Positions 1-5,400 of a stretch of DNA of 11,349 nucleotides are shown in pieces. Under the pieces are notes generated by a model. It searched no databases, was not told the origin of the DNA, and saw only the letters and a list, made by a program, of their open reading frames with translations. The DNA comes from Treponema sp. (GTDB taxonomy: Bacteria > Spirochaetota > Spirochaetia > Treponematales > Breznakiellaceae): the NCBI GenBank assembly GCA_031275535.1, contig JAISOR010000211.1, positions 1 to 11,349 on the forward strand. Reading direction: 5' to 3'. A program made the position numbers and the translations under genes. Numbering within the stretch: position 1 is the first letter of the stretch; every line of letters starts with the position of its first letter.

Positions 1-15
1 CATTCTAACAGATAA

Positions 16-21
16 TGTCAA
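16..21 (-). promoter_or_regulatory. Possible -35 box of a gene beyond the left edge
   Basis: On the minus strand this is a perfect TTGACA. A -10 box at normal spacing would fall outside the window, so only half a promoter can be seen. It lies about 50 bases past the stop codon of the DUF4097 gene and points away from it, as expected for the next minus-strand gene. It could easily be a chance match. Confidence 0.2.
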
Positions 22-35
22 GCCATCGAAACACG

Positions 36-47
36 GGCGCCGGCGCC
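36..47. repeat. GC-only 12-base palindrome after the DUF4097 gene
   Basis: GGCGCCGGCGCC is a perfect self-complementary palindrome located 23 bases past the stop codon of the gene that ends at 71. It could fold at the 3' end of the PadR operon transcript. There is no loop and no clean T-run after it, so it is a poor intrinsic terminator; it may be a transcript-stabilising element or a chance GC-rich run. Confidence 0.3.
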
Positions 48-70
48 GGGAGCAATTACCATACCGGGGA

Positions 71-1228
71 TTAGTTTTCCAAATCGATCCTGACGCTTCC
101 CGAGGTGGCCCGGGCATAGATGGTCCGTTCCGGGGAAGTCCCGATGGGACGGAGGACCGTACTGTTTCCCGATACGCGTATCAGTTCGTTTTCCCCCTCA
201 TTAACCAAAACCCTGCCGCCGCCCGTAAGGGCGTCCAGATTAAAGGCGCTTCCCCGGGGGAGCTTTACGGTAATATTCCCGCTGGATATGTCGAACTGCA
301 GATCCCCCGTAAGCTCCCGCATGTCCAGGCTTATGTCGCCGGAACTCATCTCAAAACTGCCCTGGCCGGAAAAATCCCCGATGTGTATGGAGCCCGCCGA
401 GGCATGGATATCCATGGCGCCCCGCGTTTTTTCTATACTGGTCCGGCCGCTGGAAGTCCGGATCCGGTGGTTTACGCCGGCAAGTTCGGCAATTTGAAGG
501 GTTCCGGCATGGATTTCCATGGCGGCGTTTCCCTCTATCCCTTCAATGACGATGCCCCCGCTGCTTATCTCAATACCGGTGTCGCCCCGGATGGCGCCGA
601 TTCTCATACGGCCGCTGGAGGCTTTTATCCGGTGTTCCCCGCCGGACAGGTCCCCGATCTGCAGCTTCCCGCTGGAGATGCTGATAAAGGAATTTCCCCC
701 GATGCCCGCGACCTCCAGAGCGCCGCTTGAAACACGGACCGAAGCGGTTTCCGCGGAAAGACGTTTGTAGAATACGGAACCGGAGCTTACCGAAACATCG
801 ATGGTTTTGTAATCCAGAAGATCCGTCTCCGCCTGGAGCATACCGCTGGCAGTGGAGATCCTGAGGTTTTCCCGGAAGGACCGGGGCAGGTATATCTCTA
901 TCCGGGCCTTCCAGGACCAGTTAAACCAGGGCCGGCGGCCGCTCTCAATGGTCAAGGTGCCCCTGGATTGGGAAATATTCGCATAGTACCGGGGCCGGTC
1001 GGTTTTCATAAATTCCTTAAGGACCACTTCACCGGTTTCACTCTCCCGGATCAATACGGCATCGTCCGCATAGTTTATAGAAAGGGTACTCACCCCTTCC
1101 AGGCTGAGGGTCCGGCTGTTCACCAGGGGCAGATCCCGGGAAAAGTCCACGGCGTATCCCGCCAGGCCCCCCAGGAACAGAAACAGGGCCAGCGCCGCCC
1201 CCCGAATTTTTTTCATTGTCATCATCAT
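71..1228 (-). CDS. Secreted DUF4097-type beta-repeat protein (putative adhesin-like)
   Basis: Predicted exported protein of 385 residues, third gene of the PadR operon. An N-terminal signal peptide (basic MKKIRG, then a leucine/alanine-rich core, likely cut after GYA) precedes about 350 residues of beta-strand repeats. The repeats carry the motif S-S-G or a near form, with the glycine at about residues 129, 150, 169, 187, 206, 224, 242, 261, 279, 297, 317 and 377, a step of 18-21 residues. This suits the DUF4097 'putative adhesin' fold, a stacked beta solenoid. No enzymatic motif is visible, and a role in adhesion is only a family label. The start is uncertain: five ATG codons in a row occupy 1220-1234. 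The AGGAG at 1236-1240 sits one base from the first and seven from the third, which I chose. An ORF reaching further upstream to 1282 would overlap the preceding gene and lacks a ribosome binding site. Confidence 0.85.
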   Translation of the reverse strand: MMMTMKKIRGAALALFLFLGGLAGYAVDFSRDLPLVNSRTLSLEGVSTLSINYADDAVLIRESETGEVVLKEFMKTDRPRYYANISQSRGTLTIESGRRPWFNWSWKARIEIYLPRSFRENLRISTASGMLQAETDLLDYKTIDVSVSSGSVFYKRLSAETASVRVSSGALEVAGIGGNSFISISSGKLQIGDLSGGEHRIKASSGRMRIGAIRGDTGIEISSGGIVIEGIEGNAAMEIHAGTLQIAELAGVNHRIRTSSGRTSIEKTRGAMDIHASAGSIHIGDFSGQGSFEMSSGDISLDMRELTGDLQFDISSGNITVKLPRGSAFNLDALTGGGRVLVNEGENELIRVSGNSTVLRPIGTSPERTIYARATSGSVRIDLEN

Positions 1229-1240
1229 CATCATACTCCT
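1220..1240 (-). promoter_or_regulatory. Ribosome binding site followed by five tandem ATG codons
   Basis: Read on the minus strand, AGGAG (1236-1240) is followed by T and then (ATG)5 (1220-1234), ACA and a sixth ATG (1214-1216). Spacing from AGGAG to the successive ATGs is 1, 4, 7, 10 and 13 bases, so the third or fourth is the best start. All the ATGs are in the same frame, so the choice changes only the number of leading methionines. Confidence 0.6.
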
Positions 1241-1253
1241 ATAAATTGTATAA

Positions 1254-1276
1254 AAGCCGGGACAGGATCCGGGCTT
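1254..1276 (-). other. Imperfect hairpin between the HAAS gene and the DUF4097 gene
   Basis: On the minus strand AAGCC pairs with GGCTT, then a C-C mismatch, then GGA pairs with TCC around a five-base loop. It overlaps the stop codon of the upstream gene and is followed by TTTTATAC. The stem is too weak to be a convincing terminator. It may lower expression of the last gene relative to the first two or protect the upstream message. Confidence 0.3.
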
Positions 1277-2207
1277 ATCCATTCTTACCCCTATGGGGCT
1301 TGGATTTCATCATCATACTTTGTACCGTCAGTTGAACCGCCAGGGCAAAGACAAATACCAGCCAGGAAAACTGAAAGCCCATAAGGAAGCCCAGCAGGAA
1401 AAAGAGTCCCGCCGCGAAGATCCAGATGGCCCCGGAGACCATGCCGAAGCGGGCCGCCGCCGCCGGATCGTTGAACATCTCCTGGCTTGCCTGGACTTCC
1501 TTTTCATACCGCGCCCGGGCCCAGGGTTTGAGGTGGTTTTTTTCGGTAAGCTGGAGAAAGATGATCAGCCCCAGGCCCGGAATGAAGAAGGGGATCAGGG
1601 TGGCTACGGCCTCCATAAGGCCCCCGTCGGTGGCAAAATAGGTCAGGGGAAAGAGGACGGCCCCGAAACTCAGGGCCGCCGCGGCCAGGGTATACCAGGC
1701 GCCCCGTTTTTTAGAACGGGGATAGCGGGACGCCGTCTCCTGGGTAAGTCCCAGGAAGGTAAAGACCGCGGCGGCGGGGGGGATAAAGGCCAGGAGGGAG
1801 CCTATGGCATGGACCATTTTTTTGTTTGGCTCCCAGAAGGCTTCCAGGGCGGATTGGTTTTCTTCGGAGAAGAAAACCACCAGGGCGATGACGGCGCCGA
1901 AAATTACCCAGGCCCCGGCGATTACATACAGGGCCGTCCTCTGGGGATTCAGGTACTTCCGCACCCCCATATAGGCGTCCTGGAAGATCTCCTGCTTTTT
2001 CCGCAGGCTTATCTGATCCGCCAGGGCGGAAATATCCCCCAGTTCCCCGGAAGCTTTTTCAAAGGCCGCCGCTTCGTCCATCCCCTTGGCGGTGAGGCTG
2101 GCGATCCGGTCCTCCAGATTGGATTGCAGTTCCTCCTTGAAGTCCCCCAGTTCCCTGGTCTCCTCGTACTCCGAAAAAAGATGGTTAACAAAATCCTTGG
2201 TGTCCAT
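1275..2207 (-). CDS. HAAS-like (DUF1700-type) six-helix membrane protein
   Basis: Protein of 310 residues. Residues 1-80 form a charged helical domain (MDTKDFVNHLF, then ELQSNLEDRI, AAFEKASGELGD) that resembles the HAAS / permease-prefix domain, a helical module found in partners of PadR-type regulators. It is followed by six predicted membrane helices at about 92-113, 132-153, 170-191, 199-220, 255-276 and 278-297. The C-terminus is short and basic. The start is at 2207 because the ATG shares an A with the TAA of the PadR gene (TAATG), which implies translational coupling, and AGGAG lies at 2215-2219 with 7-base spacing. An upstream in-frame start at 2255 would lie inside the PadR gene. In related cassettes this protein is thought to be a membrane-side sensor or effector working with PadR; the ligand is unknown. 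I see no transporter or enzyme motif in the membrane part. Confidence 0.82.
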   Translation of the reverse strand: MDTKDFVNHLFSEYEETRELGDFKEELQSNLEDRIASLTAKGMDEAAAFEKASGELGDISALADQISLRKKQEIFQDAYMGVRKYLNPQRTALYVIAGAWVIFGAVIALVVFFSEENQSALEAFWEPNKKMVHAIGSLLAFIPPAAAVFTFLGLTQETASRYPRSKKRGAWYTLAAAALSFGAVLFPLTYFATDGGLMEAVATLIPFFIPGLGLIIFLQLTEKNHLKPWARARYEKEVQASQEMFNDPAAAARFGMVSGAIWIFAAGLFFLLGFLMGFQFSWLVFVFALAVQLTVQSMMMKSKPHRGKNG

Positions 2208-2542
2208 TATTCCTCTCCTAACAATTTGTCTAAGATATTCCGGGTAAATTCCCAATCCAGGATACTTTGCCGGTACCGTTCCCGGCCCTTTTTCGTGATC
2301 CGGTAGTACCTGCGCCGGGCGCCCTGGGTTTCGTCTCCCCAGTAAGAGGTGATGCAGCCCTCCTGTTCCAGCCGTTTATAGCTGGAATAGAGGGTGGTTT
2401 CCTTTAGTTCGTACTGTTCCCCGGTCCGGTTCAGGATGGTGTTGTATATCTCGAACCCATAGGCATCACCCTGAAGCAGGATATTGAGGACAATGGTATC
2501 CGTATGGCCCCGGAGTACATCGGATGACAGCTTGGGCTCCAT
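2207..2542 (-). CDS. PadR-family transcriptional regulator
   Basis: Winged-helix repressor of 111 residues, the usual size of a small PadR protein. Residues 10-40 hold the first helices, with the typical ILLQGDAYGFEIY. Residues 45-66 include the recognition helix region (ETTLYSSYKRLEQEGCI). Residues 67-84 form the wing (SYWGDETQGARRRYYRIT), and the last 25 residues form the dimerisation helix. It is first in a three-gene operon with a HAAS-like membrane protein and a DUF4097 protein, an arrangement that recurs in other bacteria. It probably represses this operon in response to a signal not identified here. The start at 2542 is preferred because AGGAGGG lies directly upstream at 2546-2552; the in-frame ATG codons further upstream (to 2572) have no comparable site and would place the binding site inside the gene. 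The gene overlaps the next one by one base. Confidence 0.9.
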   Translation of the reverse strand: MEPKLSSDVLRGHTDTIVLNILLQGDAYGFEIYNTILNRTGEQYELKETTLYSSYKRLEQEGCITSYWGDETQGARRRYYRITKKGRERYRQSILDWEFTRNILDKLLGEE

Positions 2543-2545
2543 GAT

Positions 2546-2552
2546 CCCTCCT
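2546..2552 (-). promoter_or_regulatory. Ribosome binding site that sets the PadR start
   Basis: AGGAGGG on the minus strand, three bases before the ATG at 2540-2542. It is the strongest Shine-Dalgarno match upstream of the PadR reading frame, so the protein starts MEPKLSS rather than at the more upstream ATG codons. Confidence 0.7.
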
Positions 2553-2593
2553 GTAAAAAGAAACATATCCATTCATCAGAATATTATATCTGA

Positions 2594-2641
2594 CAAATAT
2601 AAATATATAACGTATTACTACGACTGTCAAGTATATATTTG
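2594..2641 (-). promoter_or_regulatory. PadR operon promoter flanked by an inverted repeat (candidate operator)
   Basis: On the minus strand a perfect -35 TTGACA (2625-2630) and a -10 TATATT (2602-2607) are separated by 17 bases, predicting transcription start near 2595 and a leader of about 50 bases. Eight-base arms CAAATATA (2594-2601) and TATATTTG (2634-2641) form a perfect inverted repeat that brackets the whole promoter core. Many PadR proteins repress their own operon by binding dyads over the promoter, so this is a reasonable operator candidate. The region is AT-rich, however, and a second TATAAT-like box occurs nearby at about 2582-2587. Confidence 0.65.
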
Positions 2642-2651
2642 CGATTTATGG

Positions 2652-2697
2652 GAAAAACAAAACCGGGAGGGCCTTATTTTGGAACACCCTTACCGGT
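2652..2697 (-). terminator. Intrinsic terminator of the DUF4139 gene
   Basis: Six bases past the DUF4139 stop codon, on the minus strand, ACCGG (2693-2697) pairs with CCGGT (2662-2666). Inside that, AGGG (2687-2690) pairs with CCCT (2668-2671) around a 15-base loop, with a small TA/C internal bulge. TTTTGTTTTT follows. It separates this gene from the PadR promoter that begins about 20 bases further on. Confidence 0.6.
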
Positions 2698-2702
2698 AAA
2701 AG

Positions 2703-4751
2703 CTAATCCCCGGTATTTTCCGGATCAATCGAACCCAGGTAATCGTCGTAGGCGCGCTGCGCGTCCTGGGCGTTCTTATGGGCCCCCTCGGCCTGGGCCG
2801 TAAGATCGTCGATTTCGCCGTCCATGCTTACCAGCCGCCGGAGGTATTCCTGTCCCTGGGGGCTGTCCTTCCCCGCGGCCTCCAGGTTCTGCCGGATCCG
2901 GCCCTGTTCGCCGATCAGCCGGGTCCGCCGGGCCTCCAGGTCCGCATGGGCCCGCAGCGCCCGGTCGGCCTCCTGCTTTAACTCAATGGCCCGCCGCAGC
3001 AGGGCCCGTACCGGGGCCGGAATCTCCTGGTTCGAGACATAGGCGGCAAAGGTCTCCAGGTCAAGCTGGGAAAGGGCGATCTCCTCCGATATGGGCCGTT
3101 CCTCCCGCACGGTCAGGGAAAATTCCCGGCCCGCCGGCAGGGAGCGGACAAAACGGTAGAGCGAATCGGTCCGCTCCTCAAAAACCGAAGGCGCCGCCAG
3201 GCTGGTCCCCGGAGTAATGGGATGTTCCAGGATAAGCCGTTTTGTTTCCCCCGCGGCGTTTTTAAAGGTATAGGTTTTTTCGTACCCAATTTTCCGGGTA
3301 ATGGTCAAAAGGCCCCGGCTGACCTTTACGGCGCTTATAAGCCGGGAACCGGCGGCGCTCATGCTGCCGCTGACGGAAAGATCATCCCCGTAGGAGATAA
3401 GCCGTTTTTCTTCGGGGGGAAAGAAATCGATCAGCGCGTCCCCCGCATAGGTCCCCCCGTCGAAAACCGTGACCGGTCCCGCGGGAAGCTTCATCCCCGT
3501 GGTATTGGTCAACTCCGCGCTGATCGCCGGATGTACGGGCCCCCCGGCCGCGGCCCTGGCGCCGGAAAAGACCAGGGCCTTTTCCACCCGCACCGTTCCT
3601 TCCACCAGGGGCAGCATGGCGCTCTGCCGGCGCGGGAGGCTTACGGGCTTCTCCAGGGTAAACTCAAAGAGATCCCCCGCGGCCTGCCCCCGGACAGGGG
3701 GCTGAATCCCGCCGGCCAGGTTTTGCCGCTCCAGCCTTCCCCTGGCGGAGGCCGGGGCCGGTACTTCCGCGGCCATCGATTTTGATTCAAACCGCTCCCC
3801 GTCAAAGTCCGCCGAAGCCGCTTCCTCCGAGGCGCCGCCGCTCCAGCCCGAATCATAGGTCCGGGCCTCCGCGGCCCCGGCGATGGACAGGGGCAGAACC
3901 GGCCGGGCCAGGCGGTAGGGGGCATAGAGGTTTTGGATAAAGGAGACCGGCCGGCCGCTTACCAGGGAAAGCTCCACATTGTTCCAGTCCGTGTCCCCGT
4001 CATTATCCACAATGGCCCAGCCCTGGAGGAGGGGCTCTTCCCGGTCAAGATCGAGCCGGTAGGAAACTTTCCACACCGGCGCGGGAATAACGTAGCTCAA
4101 GGAAATATCCCGGCTTGAGCTTCCCGGAAGGGCGATCCGCAGGACCCGGGTATCCGCGTCCCGGGAGCCCATAATCAGGTCCAGGGCCCGGTTAAGGTCG
4201 GCGTTTATCCGGGGATCCGTAAAGGCAAAGGAACTGAGGTCCCCCAGCCTGATAAGCCGGATACCCTGGCCGGTATAGAGGGAGAGGTAGGCTTCCCTGT
4301 TCCCTTCCGTTCCCGCCCGGTACTCAATTCCCAGGATCCTGCCGCCGATAAGGTTTGGGGCATAGACCTGGATCTCCTCCCCCCGGAGGCTTTTGAGAAT
4401 TTCGGCGCTGTCAGGATTTCCCGAAAGATCGATCCTCAGGCTCTTCAGGGTGCGGTAGAGGGTCTCCGCCGAAGGGTACCGGACCGAGGGGGACCGGGCC
4501 CCGGGATCGTTTATGACCAGGGATTTTAACGCGTCGTTTACCGAATCCGGGCTAAAGGGAAGCTCAATTTCAACGGAGCCGGAGCCCCGGCCGGAATGTT
4601 CAAAGAAGCCCACGCCGGAAGAAAAAAGGGAAACCCGCCGCAGGGGAAAGTCCCCCTCCGGGCCTTCTCCCCGGATTCCCTGACAAAAAAGGCCCCTCAC
4701 CAGAAGGACGGCCAGGATCAAGAGGACCGCATATTTCTTTTGTGCGTACAT
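2703..4751 (-). CDS. Secreted DUF4139-type protein
   Basis: Predicted exported protein of 682 residues. Residues 1-27 look like a signal peptide (KKYAVLLILAVLLV core). The N-terminal part (about 36-200) starts with RRVSLFSSGVGFFE and alternating beta strands. The middle (about 205-575) carries the DUF4139 signature, notably SYVIPAPVWKVSYRLDL and the WNNVELSLVSGRP segment, both typical of this family of uncharacterised, sometimes 'mucoidy inhibitor A-like', proteins. An Ala/Gly/Ser-rich low-complexity insert lies at about 290-350. Residues of about 580-668 form a long charged helix suited to a coiled coil. The cysteine near residue 23 (GLFC) does not make a good lipobox. The gene is monocistronic: a terminator follows it, and it is divergent from cdd. 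No Shine-Dalgarno sequence precedes the ATG, and a TATAAT lies only 11 bases upstream, so the mRNA may be almost leaderless. Biochemical function is unknown. Confidence 0.82.
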   Translation of the reverse strand: MYAQKKYAVLLILAVLLVRGLFCQGIRGEGPEGDFPLRRVSLFSSGVGFFEHSGRGSGSVEIELPFSPDSVNDALKSLVINDPGARSPSVRYPSAETLYRTLKSLRIDLSGNPDSAEILKSLRGEEIQVYAPNLIGGRILGIEYRAGTEGNREAYLSLYTGQGIRLIRLGDLSSFAFTDPRINADLNRALDLIMGSRDADTRVLRIALPGSSSRDISLSYVIPAPVWKVSYRLDLDREEPLLQGWAIVDNDGDTDWNNVELSLVSGRPVSFIQNLYAPYRLARPVLPLSIAGAAEARTYDSGWSGGASEEAASADFDGERFESKSMAAEVPAPASARGRLERQNLAGGIQPPVRGQAAGDLFEFTLEKPVSLPRRQSAMLPLVEGTVRVEKALVFSGARAAAGGPVHPAISAELTNTTGMKLPAGPVTVFDGGTYAGDALIDFFPPEEKRLISYGDDLSVSGSMSAAGSRLISAVKVSRGLLTITRKIGYEKTYTFKNAAGETKRLILEHPITPGTSLAAPSVFEERTDSLYRFVRSLPAGREFSLTVREERPISEEIALSQLDLETFAAYVSNQEIPAPVRALLRRAIELKQEADRALRAHADLEARRTRLIGEQGRIRQNLEAAGKDSPQGQEYLRRLVSMDGEIDDLTAQAEGAHKNAQDAQRAYDDYLGSIDPENTGD

Positions 4752-4767
4752 GATTATATACTATTAT
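4740..4767 (+). promoter_or_regulatory. Candidate cdd promoter
   Basis: TTGTGC (4740-4745) and TATTAT (4762-4767) are separated by 16 bases on the plus strand and would give a leader of about 40 bases before cdd. The match is partial and the region is AT-rich, so other -10 boxes such as TATACT at 4757 are possible. Confidence 0.35.
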
Positions 4768-4768
4768 A
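4763..4768 (-). promoter_or_regulatory. Candidate -10 box for the DUF4139 gene
   Basis: Perfect TATAAT on the minus strand, 11 bases before the ATG at 4749-4751. No good -35 box is visible at 16-18 bases. A start of transcription about seven bases downstream would leave only a few bases of leader, which fits the absence of a ribosome binding site. A second TATAAT at 4753-4758 touches the start codon. Confidence 0.35.
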
Positions 4769-4786
4769 GCAGATACGATAAATCAA

Positions 4787-4803
4787 CGGCCCCATACGGG
4801 CCG
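4787..4803 (+). other. GC-rich hairpin next to the cdd ribosome binding site
   Basis: CGGCCC (4787-4792), loop CATAC, GGGCCG (4798-4803) is a perfect six-base-pair stem that ends one base before AGGAGG (4805-4810) of cdd. In the cdd leader RNA it would stack directly beside the Shine-Dalgarno sequence. It has no T-run, so it is not a terminator in either direction. Confidence 0.45.
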
Positions 4804-4816
4804 CAGGAGGAACGAT

Positions 4817-5230
4817 ATGATGAACATGGAGGAACTGTTTTTGACCGCCCAAAAGGCGGCGGAGGCAGCCTATGCGCCCTATTCCCGGTTTCGGGTGGGC
4901 GCCGCCCTGCTGGCGGAAGACGGAACCGTATTTTCCGGCGCGAATGTGGAAAACCGCTCCTACGGGCTTACCATCTGCGCTGAACGGAGCGCCCTGGTTT
5001 CCGCGGTCAGCCGGGGTTACCGCTCCTTTAGGGCCCTGGCCATTGCCGCCCCGGACTCGGCGGACCCCGTGGGACCCTGCGGGGCCTGCCGGCAGGTCCT
5101 GAGCGAGTTCATGCCCCCCCAGGCCCAGGTCCGTTTCGGCGGCAGCGGTCCCCGCCGGGTGGACACCACCATGGGGGAACTCCTGCCCCATGATTCCCTC
5201 CACGACTTAAAGAGTGTGAAGAAAGTGTGA
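4817..5230 (+). CDS. cdd: Cytidine deaminase
   Basis: Hydrolytic deamination of cytidine and deoxycytidine to uridine and deoxyuridine in pyrimidine salvage, in the cytosol. The protein has 137 residues, the size of the small homotetrameric Cdd type. The zinc site is complete: C54-A-E56 (the glutamate is the proton shuttle) and P87-C-G-A-C91 supply three cysteine ligands. The substrate loop NVEN (43-46) and the N-terminal YAPYSRFRVGAAL are typical. The start is placed at 4817 with AGGAGG six bases upstream; the ATG at 4820 is equally plausible and adds or removes one methionine. The gene stands alone on the plus strand, divergent from the DUF4139 gene and convergent with the glycosyltransferase gene. 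The last residues (SVKKV) and the TGA stop are encoded by the first units of the GTGAAG repeat array, so the original C-terminus may have been altered by the repeat. Confidence 0.95.
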   Translation: MMNMEELFLTAQKAAEAAYAPYSRFRVGAALLAEDGTVFSGANVENRSYGLTICAERSALVSAVSRGYRSFRALAIAAPDSADPVGPCGACRQVLSEFMPPQAQVRFGGSGPRRVDTTMGELLPHDSLHDLKSVKKV

Positions 5231-5394
5231 AGAGTTGGGAGTGAAGAGTGAAGTGAGGAGAAAAGGCAGAGAGGTCAGAAGGTGGGGAGAAAGCGTGAAG
5301 AAAAGAGAGCATGAAGATTGGGGAGTACAAGAAAGCAGGACCGGGTACGGTGAAGCTCTCGAACTACGATAACTTCACTCCTCACACTTCACTC
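5212..5394. repeat. Degenerate purine-rich GTGAAG repeat array with inverted copies
   Basis: The hexamer GTGAAG occurs directly at 5216, 5227, 5241, 5248, 5295 and 5350, and as its complement CTTCAC at 5373 and 5388. The early copies are embedded in GAGTGTGAAG, AAGTGTGAAG and GAGTGAAG units. The plus strand from about 5208 to 5345 is almost pure purine apart from T, with very little C, unlike the GC-balanced genes either side. It fills the gap between two convergent genes and starts inside the 3' end of cdd. It resembles short tandem repeats found between genes in many bacteria; no coding potential is evident. Confidence 0.65.
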
Positions 5395-5400
5395 TTTTTT
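5246..5400 (+). terminator. Long-range inverted repeat with T-run behind cdd
   Basis: GAGTGAAGTGAGGAG (5246-5260) is complementary to CTCCT (5378-5382) plus CACTTCACTC (5385-5394), leaving a two-base bulge (15 base pairs). TTTTTT (5395-5400) follows at once. This could terminate cdd transcription, although the loop of about 117 bases is far longer than in a normal intrinsic terminator. The T-run overlaps the TAA of the convergent glycosyltransferase gene. Confidence 0.4.

Noticed and set aside
1293..2306. Plus-strand open frame of 337 codons opposite the HAAS and PadR genes
   Set aside because: Low-complexity Gly/Gln/Pro/Arg-rich translation of the complement of membrane-helix codons. The minus-strand genes have overlapping stop/start signals, ribosome binding sites and known folds.
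5212..5394. CRISPR array
   Set aside because: The repeated units are 6-10 bases, irregularly spaced and partly inverted. No 23-40 base repeats with uniform spacers exist, and no cas gene is nearby.
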